From: Dyadobacter sp. UC 10
Lineage (GTDB): Bacteria > Bacteroidota > Bacteroidia > Cytophagales > Spirosomataceae
Direction: 5' to 3'
Length of the DNA stretch: 64,000 nt
NCBI RefSeq assembly: GCF_008369915.1
Contig: NZ_VSRN01000001.1
Location: forward strand, 3,158,501 to 3,222,500
A program made the translations under genes and the position numbers. Shown in pieces: positions 52,265 to 63,610 of the stretch (the first letter of the stretch is position 1; each line of letters starts with the position of its first letter). Below the pieces are notes generated by a model. The model worked only from the letters and a program-made list of their open reading frames with translations, was not told where the DNA came from and ran no database searches.

Positions 52265-54277
52265 TCAGTAGCTGAGAATCGTGAATTCAGTACGCCGGTT
52301 TCGCTGATGTTCTTCTTCGGTTTTAGCATTCGGGACAACCAGCTCACGTTCACCGTATCCTTTTGCAACCATCCTATCAGCGTCAATTCCTTTTGAATTC
52401 AGGTAATTAACAGCGGATTCAGCTCGATTTTGGGACAAAGTCATGTTGTAAGCATCAGTAGCGCGCGCATCCGTATGCGAGCTCAGTTCGATGTTCATGC
52501 TTGGATTATCCTTTAATATCTGGACTAGTTTGTCAAGCTCAATTGCAGCATCGGGACGGATATTGTATTTGTTTAAATCGTAATAGATATTCTCAAGAAC
52601 GAAAGTTTTATTCAACTCCAGTTTATCTAATTTGACAGTTACGTTAAAGGTAGTATCCGTGAGTTCTTTGGTAAGGAATATCGGTGGTATTGACCGGCCA
52701 TTCATTGAGAAAGGCTCGCGTTTACTGATGTAGCCTTTTCTTTCCACAAGCAAAGTATAAGATTTCCCTTCCTCGACTGGTTGTTTGCCGAATTTTCCTT
52801 CTGAATTGCTCGGTAACTGCGCAATCTGTGTATCAGAAGTGTCCGGCAGAATATGGACGATTGCAGAATCAAGAGGAGCATTATTCTGACCGTTCGCGAC
52901 AACAATTCCCCCGAGAAAGTACTTAACTACCTTTGGTTTTCCATTGATATAATTCGGATTGTTCGGGTTTAGCGGATCGTTCGGGTCATTATTTCTGGCA
53001 GTTGTGGTGCTGTCAGGCTCCTCAGGTCCATAGAAATAGTAGATATCATCATCGCCTTTTCCGCCTTCACGGTTAGATGCAAAGAATCCTTTGTTTGTGT
53101 CCTGATAAAAAACGAGCCCGAAATCGTCCTGAGGGCTATTGAAAGGCAACCCCATATTTTCGATCGTAATTACCCCCTGCGTTCTTGTGGCTGAGAATAA
53201 ATCCAGCTTTCCAAGTCCCGGATGCCCGTCAGAAGCAAAGTACAATTTCCCGCCTTCGGCCACATAGGGGAACATATCGTCACCGGCAGTATTGATGTCA
53301 CGCCCCATATTCACTGGCTTGCTAAACCTGCCGGATGCATCCATATTTGTTCGGTAGATATCAATTCCTCCCGCGCCTCCCGGTCTGTTGGATGCGAAAT
53401 ACAAAGTTTTACCATCCCTTGAAAATGCCGGTGAACCGTCCCAGGCGAGAGAATCATTTATCGGTAAAATAGCTGGAATAGTCCATTTACCATCGATGTT
53501 CCGGCTCATGTAAAGGTCTACATCTAAGGCGCCATTTTTCTTGCCATTATTACCACGTGCAAAAACGAGTGTTTTCCCATCCGGAGAAAAAGCGGGCGAG
53601 GCTTCATTTGCGTCCTCAGCAAATATATCCTGGCTTAACAGCACCGCATTACCCTGTATATCTCCGGGATCCTGAGTAATGCCTACTTTGTAGAGGCCCA
53701 ACATGGCCTGACCGTTGTTTTTATATATTTTTTCTTTTTTTGAAGAAGAAAAAATCAGTTCGTTGCCAAGCACTGTTGGGGAGAATTCCGAGCCGGCGGA
53801 GTTAAGCGGAATACTTTTCGCTTCTACGGCCATCTTTTCGGTTTTGAGCCTGTCAGCGATTCTCAGTATTTCGATTTCCCGTAATGCACGTTCTTGTAGA
53901 GCCTGTGAGCTGGCAGTGTCTTTTGCAAAAGCCGCAAATTCTGCTGACGCTTCACTGTATTGCCCGGCAGTTTTTAATGCGTAAGCATATTGAAATCGGG
54001 CATCAGGGCTGACAAAGCCACCGTCCAGTGCTTGCTTGTAATAAGGAATCGACTCTTTAAAGCGATTGGAAAGCCGATATGATTCCGCGATGAGATAGTT
54101 AGTCTGTACGGGCTCATAATTCTCGGCGGCAGCTTTTTGAAAACCTTTGATCGCCAGGTCATACTCTCCGTTAGCGAACTTCTTTTGACCATCCTTGTAA
54201 GCCTGCATCGCCGAGTTGCAGCCGGATAAATAGGTACACAAAATTACGAGGGTAAAAAAACTCCGCAAAAGTTTCAT
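52265..54277 (-). CDS. OmpA-family lipoprotein with TPR, PD40 propeller and regulatory domain (PorE-like)
   Basis: A 670-residue SPII lipoprotein (YLSGC near residue 20). Domains in order: TPR repeats at about 25-130 (GEYDLAIKGFQKAAAEN, RFKESIPYYKQALDGG); PD40 propeller blades at about 150-420 (SPAFSPDGKTLVFARG, SPAFSRDGKTLYFASN, FASDGHPGLGKLDLF); a carboxypeptidase-regulatory-like beta domain at about 455-540; and a C-terminal OmpA peptidoglycan-binding domain at about 560-670 (IELSSHTDARATDAYNMTLS, GYGERELVVPN). This order and length match PorE, a T9SS lipoprotein. Cytophagales often have several such proteins, so the link to T9SS is likely but not certain. Confidence 0.85.
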   Translation of the reverse strand: MKLLRSFFTLVILCTYLSGCNSAMQAYKDGQKKFANGEYDLAIKGFQKAAAENYEPVQTNYLIAESYRLSNRFKESIPYYKQALDGGFVSPDARFQYAYALKTAGQYSEASAEFAAFAKDTASSQALQERALREIEILRIADRLKTEKMAVEAKSIPLNSAGSEFSPTVLGNELIFSSSKKEKIYKNNGQAMLGLYKVGITQDPGDIQGNAVLLSQDIFAEDANEASPAFSPDGKTLVFARGNNGKKNGALDVDLYMSRNIDGKWTIPAILPINDSLAWDGSPAFSRDGKTLYFASNRPGGAGGIDIYRTNMDASGRFSKPVNMGRDINTAGDDMFPYVAEGGKLYFASDGHPGLGKLDLFSATRTQGVITIENMGLPFNSPQDDFGLVFYQDTNKGFFASNREGGKGDDDIYYFYGPEEPDSTTTARNNDPNDPLNPNNPNYINGKPKVVKYFLGGIVVANGQNNAPLDSAIVHILPDTSDTQIAQLPSNSEGKFGKQPVEEGKSYTLLVERKGYISKREPFSMNGRSIPPIFLTKELTDTTFNVTVKLDKLELNKTFVLENIYYDLNKYNIRPDAAIELDKLVQILKDNPSMNIELSSHTDARATDAYNMTLSQNRAESAVNYLNSKGIDADRMVAKGYGERELVVPNAKTEEEHQRNRRTEFTILSY

Positions 54278-54469
54278 AGTTTATGGTATATAATCTAACG
54301 ATTCGACGCGCACATTGGGTTTTTGAAAAACAATACTAATAAAGAACGTTTGGAAATAAAATTCTGGATACAAGAGGAAAAGATTTTTATTGTATCTCTT
54401 TTTTGGTTCGTTATTAGTCAGATCAGGTCATGATTCTGGCTGACATTGCGAAAAAACATTTAGTAACAC

Positions 54470-54500
54470 TTTGTTAATCAGTTGTGGAATATTACTTTTG
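54470..54500 (+). promoter_or_regulatory. Promoter of rpsL-rpsG
   Basis: TTTG at 54470-54473, a 19-base spacer, and TACTTTTG at 54493-54500 match the Bacteroidota -33/-7 consensus. Transcription would start near 54507, leaving a leader of about 70 bases. The -7 box runs into GCAGTCCG, which also follows the rplC promoter. Confidence 0.8.
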
Positions 54501-54575
54501 CAGTCCGATTTTTCGGGAAAACTGTTTCCATAACAATGGATCAGGTGCATAATCTGATCAAAATCAATTTGTTAA

Positions 54576-54989
54576 ATGCCAACTATTTCACAATTAGTCC
54601 GTAAAGGTAGAGAGACCATTACATGGAAATCCAAGTCACCGGCTTTGGATTCCTGCCCTCAGCGTAGGGGTGTGTGCACCAGGGTGTACACTACAACGCC
54701 GAAAAAACCGAACTCCGCGCTTCGTAAAGTGGCTCGTGTTCGTCTTTCCAACAACAAAGAGGTGAATGCCTACATCCCAGGAGAAGGGCACAACCTGCAG
54801 GAGCACTCGATCGTATTGATCCGTGGTGGTCGTGTAAAGGATTTGCCAGGTGTGCGTTATCACATTATCCGTGGTGCATTGGATACTGCGGGTGTTAACG
54901 GCCGTAAACAACGTCGTTCTAAGTATGGTGCAAAACGTCCAAAACCAGGACAGGTAGCGGCAGCACCGACAAAAGGTAAGAAAAAATAA
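54576..54989 (+). CDS. rpsL: 30S ribosomal protein S12
   Basis: A 137-residue S12, a component of the decoding centre. The start [13 protein letters not shown] and the blocks [33 protein letters not shown] and [18 protein letters not shown] are universal. The Lys positions linked to streptomycin sensitivity (TTPKKPNS) are wild type. The C-terminal tail ([10 protein letters not shown]) is the usual basic extension. First gene of the rpsL-rpsG transcription unit. Confidence 0.98.
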   Translation: MPTISQLVRKGRETITWKSKSPALDSCPQRRGVCTRVYTTTPKKPNSALRKVARVRLSNNKEVNAYIPGEGHNLQEHSIVLIRGGRVKDLPGVRYHIIRGALDTAGVNGRKQRRSKYGAKRPKPGQVAAAPTKGKKK

Positions 54990-55109
54990 AAAGTAACTCT
55001 CTCTGCTTTTATTAAGTAATTAATATTGATAAAAGGGAAGTAATCCAGGCTTACTGCGTGGGTGAATAAGTTGCAAAACGAAACCTCGTGTAAAAAACAT
55101 TAAGACAAA

Positions 55110-55577
55110 ATGAGAAAGTCGAAACCAAAGAAAAGATATATCCTTCCTGATCCGAAGTTCAGGGATGTTCAGGTTACCAAATTCGTTAATAACCTGATGT
55201 ACGAAGGAAAGAAGAGCATTGCTTTTACTATTTTTTATGACGCATTGGAATTGGTTGAGAAAAAAACCAGCGAAAACGGTCTTGAGACATGGAAAAAGGC
55301 ATTGAACAATGTTACTCCATCTGTGGAAGTAAAAAGCCGTCGCGTTGGTGGTGCTACTTTCCAGGTTCCAACGGAAGTTCGTCCTGAGCGCAAGCAGTCT
55401 CTTGGCATGAAATGGTTGATCAACTATTCACGTAAGCGTGGAGAGAAAACAATGGTTGACCGTCTGGCTGGCGAAATTATTGCTGCTGCGAAAGGTGAAG
55501 GAGCTGCTGTTAAGAAAAAGGATGATACGCACCGTATGGCGGATGCGAACAAAGCATTCTCGCATTTCCGTTTCTAG
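55110..55577 (+). CDS. rpsG: 30S ribosomal protein S7
   Basis: A 155-residue S7 with the conserved [58 protein letters not shown], and [13 protein letters not shown] ending. S7 nucleates assembly of the 30S head. It lies 120 bp after rpsL and is followed by a strong terminator, so fusA is not in the same unit. Confidence 0.98.
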   Translation: MRKSKPKKRYILPDPKFRDVQVTKFVNNLMYEGKKSIAFTIFYDALELVEKKTSENGLETWKKALNNVTPSVEVKSRRVGGATFQVPTEVRPERKQSLGMKWLINYSRKRGEKTMVDRLAGEIIAAAKGEGAAVKKKDDTHRMADANKAFSHFRF

Positions 55578-55595
55578 GCAAACGAAGTTGAGTGT

Positions 55596-55634
55596 AATCG
55601 GAAGTGTGGTTAATCCATACTTCCGATTTTTTTG
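55596..55634 (+). terminator. Rho-independent terminator after rpsG
   Basis: A 14-bp stem (one G-U), loop TTAAT and a run of T. It separates rpsL-rpsG from fusA. Confidence 0.9.
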
Positions 55635-55664
55635 TATAAATTTTTGAAAATTAGCTTGTCGCAA

Positions 55665-55695
55665 TTGTTTTTATAGTCAACAATTTATACTTTTG
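55665..55695 (+). promoter_or_regulatory. Promoter of fusA-rpsJ
   Basis: TTG at 55665-55667, a 20-base spacer and TACTTTTG at 55688-55695, placed between the rpsG terminator and fusA. Confidence 0.75.
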
Positions 55696-55798
55696 CGCTC
55701 TGAATTTTTAAAAGCGCTCCTACAAGTTGACTTGGGAAAGTTCAAATTCTTCGAATTGAGTTGCACATCGAATAAAATATAACACATCACCATCTGTC

Positions 55799-57919
55799 AT
55801 GGCACGTGATCTAAGATTAACAAGAAATATTGGTATTGCTGCGCACATTGATGCCGGCAAAACAACCACAACGGAGCGTATCCTTTACTACGCTGGGGTA
55901 AGCCACAAAATTGGGGAAGTACATGATGGTGCTGCTACAATGGACTGGATGGAGCAGGAGCAGGAGCGTGGTATTACCATCACATCTGCTGCGACAACTG
56001 TTGGCTGGAAGTATCGAGACGAGAACTACCATATCAATATTATCGATACTCCGGGGCACGTTGACTTTACAGTTGAAGTGAACCGTTCTCTACGTGTTTT
56101 GGATGGACTTGTTTTCCTTTTCAGCGCAGTCGATGGTGTTGAGCCTCAGTCGGAAACAAACTGGCGTTTGGCTAACAACTATAACGTTGCGCGTATTGGA
56201 TTTGTAAATAAAATGGATCGTTCAGGTGCGGACTTTTTGAAAGTTTGTACACAGGTAAAAGAAATGTTGGGTAGCTATGCTGTCCCTCTTCAATTGCCGA
56301 TCGGTGCTGAAGACACTTTCCGTGGAGTGGTTGACCTGGTGAACTTCCGTGGTATCGAGTGGAATGAGGCAGATAAAGGAATGACCTTCACAGAAGTTCC
56401 TATTCCTGATGATATGCTCGAAGAAGCAACTGAGTGGAGAGAGAAATTGCTTGAAGCGGTTGCTGAATTCGACGACACATTAATGGAAAAATATTTCGAA
56501 GATCCTAATTCGATCTCGGAGGATGAAATTCTTGCTGCATTGCGTGCTGCGACTATCAGCATGAAGATCGTTCCTATGGTTTGTGGTTCTTCATTTAAGA
56601 ATAAAGGAGTTCAAACCATGCTGGATTACGTGATGGCTATCCTGCCTTCACCGCTTGATCGCGAAAGCATTATCGGAACAGATCCACGTACAGGAAACGA
56701 GATTAGCCGTCAGCCTTCAGAAAAAGATCCTTTCTGCGCACTTGCATTTAAAATTGCAACTGATCCTTACGTAGGTCGTCTTTGCTTCATCAGATCTTAT
56801 TCTGGAACGCTTGAATCAGGTTCGTATGTATTGAACAACCGTTCAGGAAACAAAGAGCGTATCTCACGTATATTCCAGATGCACGCTAACAAGCAAAATC
56901 AGATTGATAAGCTGGAAGCGGGTGACATTGGAGCGGTAGTGGGTTTTAAAGATATCAAAACAGGTGACACGCTTTCTGATGAAAAATCACCGATCGTATT
57001 GGAATCGATGGTATTCCCTGAGCCGGTAATTGGTTACGCAATCGAGCCGAAAAAGGCAGCTGATAGCGATAACTTCTCGAAAGCTATTACCAAGTTGATC
57101 GAAGAAGATCCAACCTTGCAGGTTGAAAGTAACGAGGAGACCGGTCAGACGATTATTAAAGGAATGGGTGAGCTTCACCTTGAAATTATCATCGACCGTA
57201 TGCGTCGTGAATTCAAAGTGGAGGTGAACCAGGGTGCGCCTCAGGTTGCGTATAAAGAAATTCTTACTAAGAATTTCGAACACCGTGAGGTTTATAAGAA
57301 ACAAACTGGTGGTCGTGGTAAGTTTGCTGATATCGTATTCGAAATCGGGCCACGTGATGATAATGAAGAAGGAAAAGAGCCAAAAACTGGTTTGCAGTTT
57401 GTGAACGAGGTTGTTGGTGGAGCTATTCCACGTGAATTTATTGCACCGGTTCAAAAAGGATTTGAGGCAGCAATGATCAACGGTGCGTTGGCAGGTTATC
57501 CTTTGGATTCGATGAAGGTGCGTTTGTTCCACGGTTCATTCCACGATGTCGATTCAGATTCTCTCTCTTTCGAATTAGCAGCAAAAATAGGTTTCAAAGA
57601 GTCTGCTCGCCATGCAGGTTCAAAATTGATGGAGCCTATTATGCATGTGGAAGTACTTACGCCGGACGAATATACTGGACCTATCACTGGTGACCTTAAC
57701 CGTCGCCGTGGTATCATGAGAGGAATGGACTCACGTAATGGAGCACAGGTTATCAAAGCTGATGTACCTCTTTCTGAACTGTTTGGTTATGTAACGGACC
57801 TGCGTACAATGTCATCAGGACGTGCTACTGCATCTCTTACTTTTGCATACTACGAGATCGTCCCTAATAACATCGCGGAAGGTGTTATCGAAAAGGCAAA
57901 AGGATTAGTTAAAGCGTAA
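55799..57919 (+). CDS. fusA: Elongation factor G
   Basis: A 706-residue translational GTPase that drives translocation. The G motifs are complete: [15 protein letters not shown] (P-loop), [15 protein letters not shown] (switch I), DTPGHVDFT (switch II), NKMDRSGAD. Domains III-V follow, with [14 protein letters not shown] and [18 protein letters not shown]. It is full length. Unlike many bacteria there is no tuf gene after it; rpsJ follows after 135 bp. Confidence 0.98.
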   Translation: MARDLRLTRNIGIAAHIDAGKTTTTERILYYAGVSHKIGEVHDGAATMDWMEQEQERGITITSAATTVGWKYRDENYHINIIDTPGHVDFTVEVNRSLRVLDGLVFLFSAVDGVEPQSETNWRLANNYNVARIGFVNKMDRSGADFLKVCTQVKEMLGSYAVPLQLPIGAEDTFRGVVDLVNFRGIEWNEADKGMTFTEVPIPDDMLEEATEWREKLLEAVAEFDDTLMEKYFEDPNSISEDEILAALRAATISMKIVPMVCGSSFKNKGVQTMLDYVMAILPSPLDRESIIGTDPRTGNEISRQPSEKDPFCALAFKIATDPYVGRLCFIRSYSGTLESGSYVLNNRSGNKERISRIFQMHANKQNQIDKLEAGDIGAVVGFKDIKTGDTLSDEKSPIVLESMVFPEPVIGYAIEPKKAADSDNFSKAITKLIEEDPTLQVESNEETGQTIIKGMGELHLEIIIDRMRREFKVEVNQGAPQVAYKEILTKNFEHREVYKKQTGGRGKFADIVFEIGPRDDNEEGKEPKTGLQFVNEVVGGAIPREFIAPVQKGFEAAMINGALAGYPLDSMKVRLFHGSFHDVDSDSLSFELAAKIGFKESARHAGSKLMEPIMHVEVLTPDEYTGPITGDLNRRRGIMRGMDSRNGAQVIKADVPLSELFGYVTDLRTMSSGRATASLTFAYYEIVPNNIAEGVIEKAKGLVKA

Positions 57920-58054
57920 TTGTAATCGGTTATCAGAGCGATCTGGTAACCGATTCCTATATAGATATAAGTCAGTGAAGTAAATGGTTCTTTCGCTGAT
58001 GGATTGTCAGATTTAATCTGATCAAGTTTTCTGAACCGGAAATAAACAAGCAAG

Positions 58055-58360
58055 ATGAATCAAAAAATTCGTATCAAACTCCGGTCTTTCGACCACAACT
58101 TGGTTGACAAGTCAGCCGAGAAGATTGTTAAGGCTGTTAAGGCAACGGGTGCTATTGTAAGTGGTCCAATTCCTTTGCCGACTAAGACTGAGAAGTTCAC
58201 CGTTCTTCGTTCTCCGCACGTTAACAAAAAGTCAAGAGAGCAATTCCAGCTTTGTACTTACAAACGTTTGGTGGATATTTTCTCAACAAGTGCCAAGACA
58301 GTTGACGCATTGATGAAGCTTGAATTACCAAGTGGGGTTGATGTAGAAATCAAGGTTTAG
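58055..58360 (+). CDS. rpsJ: 30S ribosomal protein S10
   Basis: A 101-residue S10: [53 protein letters not shown] and [11 protein letters not shown] are all conserved. It is normally the first gene of the S10 operon, but here a terminator follows it before rplC, so it appears to be cotranscribed with fusA. Confidence 0.98.
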   Translation: MNQKIRIKLRSFDHNLVDKSAEKIVKAVKATGAIVSGPIPLPTKTEKFTVLRSPHVNKKSREQFQLCTYKRLVDIFSTSAKTVDALMKLELPSGVDVEIKV

Positions 58361-58490
58361 TTTAAGTGGCCTATTTAATTAGGTCAAAACATAAATTGGA
58401 TGAAGGTCCGTTTCCGGAAACCACATCTGAACTCAGAAATAGTAGAAAGGAGCATATTTATATATGCAAATTTTATCTTTTTCAGATAAG

Positions 58491-58521
58491 AGGTCAGATG
58501 TTCATCCATCTGACCTTTTTT
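58491..58521 (+). terminator. Rho-independent terminator after rpsJ
   Basis: A 10-bp perfect stem (AGGTCAGATG with CATCTGACCT), loop TTCATC, then T-run. It splits rpsJ from the rest of the S10 cluster. Confidence 0.9.
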
Positions 58522-58555
58522 GCTGATTATCAGCGAGAAATATTTTTAAACTGCA

Positions 58556-58586
58556 TTGGATACTATTTTTTGATTTCCTACCTTTG
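58556..58586 (+). promoter_or_regulatory. Promoter of the rplC ribosomal operon
   Basis: TTG at 58556-58558, a 20-base spacer and TACCTTTG at 58579-58586. It continues as CAGTCCG, so TTTGCAGTCCG is shared exactly with the rpsL promoter. Confidence 0.8.
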
Positions 58587-58637
58587 CAGTCCGTTTTAAA
58601 GAATAAGGGTATTACCTGCTAATTTTAATTTCGAAAC

Positions 58638-59258
58638 ATGTCTGGTTTAATTGGTAAGAAAATCGGGATGACCAGTTTGTACAATGCTGACGGGCAGGCT
58701 CTGGCATGTACTGTGATCCAAGCTGGTCCTTGTGTTGTTACACAAGTTAGGTCCCAAGAAAAGGATGGTTACAAAGCCATTCAGTTAGGTTTTGGAGAGA
58801 AGAAAGAAAAGAGTTCTTCCCAGCCTATGATTGGTCACTTCAAAAAAGCCAACACAACTCCCAAGCAAAAAGTGGTTGAGTTCAAGGAATTTGAAGTGGA
58901 ACATGAGCTAGGAACTTCGTTATCCGTTCAGGATATTTTTGAAGAAGGCGAGTTCGTTGATGTTGTCGGCTCTGCCAAGGGACGCGGCTTTCAGGGTGTT
59001 GTAAAACGTCATGGCTTTGCTGGTGTGGGTGGTCAAACTCACGGACAGCACAACAGAGCGCGTCACCCAGGTTCGATTGGTGCCTGTTCATTCCCCTCTC
59101 GTGTATTCAAAGGAATTCGTATGGGTGGACGTATGGGTAACAACCGTGTAAAGATTCAGAATTTACGTATTCTGAAAGTGATACCTGAGCAGAACATTCT
59201 TGTTGTGAGTGGCTCAGTACCGGGTTCAAAGAATTCATTTCTAATCATTGAGAAATAG
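58638..59258 (+). CDS. rplC: 50S ribosomal protein L3
   Basis: A 206-residue L3 with [36 protein letters not shown], HRxPGSIGAC-like [19 protein letters not shown], and [12 protein letters not shown]. The Gln modified by PrmB in many bacteria lies in the conserved loop. First gene of the unit that runs to the end of the window. Confidence 0.98.
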   Translation: MSGLIGKKIGMTSLYNADGQALACTVIQAGPCVVTQVRSQEKDGYKAIQLGFGEKKEKSSSQPMIGHFKKANTTPKQKVVEFKEFEVEHELGTSLSVQDIFEEGEFVDVVGSAKGRGFQGVVKRHGFAGVGGQTHGQHNRARHPGSIGACSFPSRVFKGIRMGGRMGNNRVKIQNLRILKVIPEQNILVVSGSVPGSKNSFLIIEK

Positions 59259-59263
59259 TACCA

Positions 59264-59893
59264 ATGGAACTGTCCGTATTAAATATAAAAGGAGAAGATA
59301 CCGGCAAGAAGGTAAGTGTGTCCGAGGAGATTTTCGGCATCGAACCTAATACGCACGCTATCTATCTCGATGTGAAGCTGTACCTGGCTAATCAGCGTCA
59401 GGGCACGCACAAATCAAAAGAGCGCGCCGAGGTTAATCACTCTACCCGCAAAATCAAGCGTCAAAAAGGTACTGGTGGTGCCCGTGCAGGTAGCATTAAA
59501 TCGCCGGTATTTGTAGGTGGTGGCCGTATTTTCGGTCCAAGGCCTCGTGATTACGGTTTTAAAATCAATAAGAAAGTTAAAGAATTAGCTCGTAAATCAG
59601 CTCTCGCTGTTAAAGCCAAGTCGGATGCGATTTCTGTTTTGGAATCCTTCTCATTTGATGCGCCAAAGACAAAATCTTACCTTAATGTTTTGACATCACT
59701 GTCATTAGTGAACAAAAAAACATTGTTGATTTTGCCAGCGATTGATAGCAATGTCTACCTGTCGAGCCGTAACATCCCGAAAGCGAGAGTTACAACAGTT
59801 GACGCCATCAATACTTACGACCTGATGTATGCAGACCGTCTTTTAATAAGTGAATCTGCTTTGTCTATTTTGGAAACCCAATTGAACAAATAA
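59264..59893 (+). CDS. rplD: 50S ribosomal protein L4
   Basis: A 209-residue L4: [15 protein letters not shown] [39 protein letters not shown] and [20 protein letters not shown] are conserved. L4 can be an autogenous regulator in gamma-proteobacteria; no such leader is recognisable here. It starts 5 bp after rplC. Confidence 0.98.
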   Translation: MELSVLNIKGEDTGKKVSVSEEIFGIEPNTHAIYLDVKLYLANQRQGTHKSKERAEVNHSTRKIKRQKGTGGARAGSIKSPVFVGGGRIFGPRPRDYGFKINKKVKELARKSALAVKAKSDAISVLESFSFDAPKTKSYLNVLTSLSLVNKKTLLILPAIDSNVYLSSRNIPKARVTTVDAINTYDLMYADRLLISESALSILETQLNK

Positions 59894-59895
59894 CA

Positions 59896-60183
59896 ATGAG
59901 TGTACTGAAACGTCCGATTATAACCGAAAAGGTAACGGCTCAGGGTGGTCAAGGAAAATACGCTTTTGAAGTTTCTCTTACTGCTAATAAAGTAGAGATC
60001 AAGAAGGCTATTGAGAAACTGTTCGGGGTTACCGTAGAAAGCGTTCACACCATGCGCAGCATTGGTAAAAGTAAGTCCCGCACTTCGGGAGGAAAATTTG
60101 TAAGTGGAAAAACGTCGACTATTAAGAAGGCTATCGTAACGGTAGCTGAGGGTGAGATCATCGATATTTACGGTGAGGCATAA
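59896..60183 (+). CDS. rplW: 50S ribosomal protein L23
   Basis: A 95-residue L23 (LKRPIITEKVTAQGGQGKYA, NKVEIKKAIEKLFGVTVESV). It forms part of the exit-tunnel docking site for SRP and trigger factor. It starts 2 bp after rplD. Confidence 0.97.
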   Translation: MSVLKRPIITEKVTAQGGQGKYAFEVSLTANKVEIKKAIEKLFGVTVESVHTMRSIGKSKSRTSGGKFVSGKTSTIKKAIVTVAEGEIIDIYGEA

Positions 60184-60223
60184 GCCAAGTTGAGCGATTT
60201 AAATCTTTGACGAGAAATAGCAA

Positions 60224-61048
<825 letters not shown>

Positions 61049-61057
61049 TAGAATAAC

Positions 61058-61336
61058 ATGGCACGCTCATTAAAAAAAGGACCATATATAGACTTCCGTC
61101 TTGAGAACAAAGTTCAGGTAATGAACAATTCTTCACGTAAGTCAGTAATCAAGACCTGGTCACGACGCTCAATGATATCTCCTGATTTTATCGGACATAC
61201 ATTCGCAGTACATAACGGAAATAAATTTATCCCTGTTTATGTAACTGAAAATATGGTTGGTCATAAGCTCGGTGAATTTTCTCCAACAAGAAACTTCCGT
61301 GGCCACACTGCAAAAAAAGATAAAGGAAGAAAATAA
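61058..61336 (+). CDS. rpsS: 30S ribosomal protein S19
   Basis: A 92-residue S19: [52 protein letters not shown]. It binds the 30S head near the A-site finger. Between rplB and rplV. Confidence 0.98.
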   Translation: MARSLKKGPYIDFRLENKVQVMNNSSRKSVIKTWSRRSMISPDFIGHTFAVHNGNKFIPVYVTENMVGHKLGEFSPTRNFRGHTAKKDKGRK

Positions 61337-61387
61337 ATAGTCTACGGTAGCTGGTTCTGAAAGGAACGAGCCTATATCTGAAAGAAC

Positions 61388-61771
61388 ATGGAAGCAAGAG
61401 CTATATTAAAAGACGTGCCTACTTCTCCTCGCAAGATGAGACTAGTGGCCGACATGATTCGCGGACAAAAGGTTAGCAAAGCGTTGGCACTATTGAAGTT
61501 TCAACCAAGGGCATCTTCTCCGGTTTTGCATAAAGTTTTGTTGTCAGCTGTTGCCAACTGGCAGCAATTGAATGAGGATTCAAAACTAGAGGACGCGGAT
61601 CTTATTGTTAAAACCGTATTTATTGACGGTGGACGTATGTTGAAGCGTTTGCGCCCTGCACCTCAGGGGAGGGCACACAGGATCCGCAAGCGGTCAAATC
61701 ATATCACAATTGTGATTGATGATGCATCGGCGTCAGCTGAGGCAGAAAAAGAAGCAGTAACTGAATCATAA
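61388..61771 (+). CDS. rplV: 50S ribosomal protein L22
   Basis: A 127-residue L22: VPTSPRKMRLVADMIRGQKV, FIDGGRMLKRLRPAPQGRAH and RIRKRSNHITIVI line the exit tunnel. The acidic C-terminal tail is short. Confidence 0.98.
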   Translation: MEARAILKDVPTSPRKMRLVADMIRGQKVSKALALLKFQPRASSPVLHKVLLSAVANWQQLNEDSKLEDADLIVKTVFIDGGRMLKRLRPAPQGRAHRIRKRSNHITIVIDDASASAEAEKEAVTES

Positions 61772-61790
61772 GTAAAACGATCTATATCGA

Positions 61791-62624
61791 ATGGGACAAA
61801 AGGTTAATCCTATAGGTCTGAGACTAGGAATTGTTAGAGGATGGGAGTCAAGTTGGTATGGAGGAAAGGACTTCTCTGACAAATTGGTGGAGGACGAAAA
61901 AATCCGTAACTACATTAAGGCTCGTATCCCAAAAGGATCGATTTCAAAAGTAGTTATAGAACGTACTTTGAAACGTATTACATTGACCATTCATACTGCC
62001 CGTCCAGGGATCGTGATTGGAAAGGGTGGTAGCGAAGTTGATAAAATCAAAGAAGAGCTTAAAAAAATTACAGGGAAAGATGTTCAGATCAACATTTATG
62101 AGATCAAACGTCCTGAAATCGATGCTAAGTTAGTTGGAGAGGCTATCGCTCAGCAGTTGCAAGCTCGTATCTCATATCGTAGAGCAATGAAGCAATCAAT
62201 CGCTTCTGCAATGCGGGTTGGGACACAAGGCATTAAGATTCGCCTGGCAGGTCGTCTTGGTGGAGCTGAAATGGCTCGTACTGAGGAATACAAAGAAGGA
62301 AGAATTCCTCTACATACTTTGAGAGCTGACATTGATTATGCAATCTCAGAAGCACAGACCATTTACGGAAAAATCGGTATTAAGGTTTGGATTTTCAAAG
62401 GCGAGTTGTATGGTAAGCGTGATCTTACTCCAAGTGCAGCGACAGCGGCTTCTGACAGAGCTGACAGAAGCGCGTCTTCTGGAAATGATCGTGGAGGAAA
62501 CGACCGGGGCGCAAGAGGTGATAGAAGAGGTGGTCGTGGTAACGACGGAGCGCCACGTGGTGAAGGTGGCGGCGGTGGAAGCGAAGCAGATCGTCGCAAG
62601 AGAAACAAGAATAAGAAGAAGTAA
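61791..62624 (+). CDS. rpsC: 30S ribosomal protein S3 with Arg/Gly-rich C-terminal tail
   Basis: A 277-residue S3. The core is standard: [22 protein letters not shown] motif [38 protein letters not shown], and [18 protein letters not shown]. After about residue 215 a tail of 60 or so residues is rich in Asp, Arg and Gly ([20 protein letters not shown]), ending in [11 protein letters not shown]. coli S3 has 233 residues, so this tail is an extension that probably contacts RNA at the mRNA entry side (inference). Confidence 0.97.
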   Translation: MGQKVNPIGLRLGIVRGWESSWYGGKDFSDKLVEDEKIRNYIKARIPKGSISKVVIERTLKRITLTIHTARPGIVIGKGGSEVDKIKEELKKITGKDVQINIYEIKRPEIDAKLVGEAIAQQLQARISYRRAMKQSIASAMRVGTQGIKIRLAGRLGGAEMARTEEYKEGRIPLHTLRADIDYAISEAQTIYGKIGIKVWIFKGELYGKRDLTPSAATAASDRADRSASSGNDRGGNDRGARGDRRGGRGNDGAPRGEGGGGGSEADRRKRNKNKKK

Positions 62625-62667
62625 TCAGACATTTTCCGGTTTTCACCGGTTCAAATAGATTAGAATC

Positions 62668-63093
62668 ATGTTACAGCCGAAAAGGACAAAATTTCGCAAG
62701 CAACAGAAGGGAAAAGGTTCATACAACGGTTTGGCAACACGTGGACATGAAATCGCTTTTGGATCTTTCGCCATCAAGGCGCTAGAACCAGGTTGGTTAA
62801 CAGCACGCCAAATCGAAGCAGCCCGTATCTCAGTAACACGTGCTATGAAACGCGAAGGTCAGGTTTGGATCCGTGTTTTCCCGGATAAACCAATTACTAA
62901 GAAGCCTGCTGAGGTTCGTATGGGTAAAGGTAAAGGTGCTCCTGAATATTGGGTAGCTCCTGTGAAACCCGGAACGATCATTTTCGAAGCGACTGGTGTT
63001 GCACTGGATACCGCAAACGAAGCATTGCGTTTGGCTGCACAAAAGTTGCCAATTAAAACCAAGTTCGTGGTGCGTCGGGATTACCAGGAATAG
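62668..63093 (+). CDS. rplP: 50S ribosomal protein L16
   Basis: A 141-residue L16: [40 protein letters not shown] and [20 protein letters not shown]. It stabilises the A-site tRNA region of the 50S subunit. Standard length. Confidence 0.98.
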   Translation: MLQPKRTKFRKQQKGKGSYNGLATRGHEIAFGSFAIKALEPGWLTARQIEAARISVTRAMKREGQVWIRVFPDKPITKKPAEVRMGKGKGAPEYWVAPVKPGTIIFEATGVALDTANEALRLAAQKLPIKTKFVVRRDYQE

Positions 63094-63134
63094 GACTAAC
63101 CCGAATGTATTAAGAACGCTAATTATTTAAAGCA

Positions 63135-63329
63135 ATGACTAGTAAAGAAATAAAGGATCTTTCGCAAGATCAGCTTAAAGAGCAGATCGCCCAGGAGAGA
63201 GAGCGCTTACTCCGGTTAAAATTCGCTCACGCGATTTCACCGATTGAAAACCCTTTGCGTATTCGCGCCTCACGTAAGGAAATTGCAAGACTCTTAACAG
63301 AGCTGTCGGCTAAATCTAACCAACAGTAA
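63135..63329 (+). CDS. rpmC: 50S ribosomal protein L29
   Basis: A 64-residue L29: MTSKEIKDLSQDQLKEQIAQ, then RLLRLKFAHAISPIENPLRI and KEIARLLTEL. A two-helix protein near the tunnel exit. Confidence 0.97.
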   Translation: MTSKEIKDLSQDQLKEQIAQERERLLRLKFAHAISPIENPLRIRASRKEIARLLTELSAKSNQQ

Positions 63330-63344
63330 ATCAGTTTAGAAATT

Positions 63345-63608
63345 ATGGAGGCAACAGAAAGAAATTTACGTAAAGAAAGAGTAGGTAAAGTAGTGAGTAA
63401 CAAAATGGAGAAATCCTGTGTAATCACTGTTGAGCGTAAAGTGAAGCATGCGAAGTACGGTAAGTTTATGACTAAGACTACCAAGCTTATGGTGCATGAC
63501 GAAACCAATCAGGTTGGCATCGGTGATACGATCCGCGTGATGGAGACACGTCCGCTTAGTAAGAATAAGCGTTGGAGATTAGTAGAAATCCTTGAAAGAG
63601 CTAAGTAA
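63345..63608 (+). CDS. rpsQ: 30S ribosomal protein S17
   Basis: An 87-residue S17: [40 protein letters not shown] and [17 protein letters not shown]. It binds 16S rRNA helix 11 area early in assembly. 15 bp after rpmC. Confidence 0.98.
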   Translation: MEATERNLRKERVGKVVSNKMEKSCVITVERKVKHAKYGKFMTKTTKLMVHDETNQVGIGDTIRVMETRPLSKNKRWRLVEILERAK

Positions 63609-63610
63609 CA

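Noticed and set aside
58366..58599. Open frame of 77 codons between rpsJ and rplC
   Set aside because: It spans the rpsJ terminator and the rplC promoter and has no protein-like features; treated as chance.
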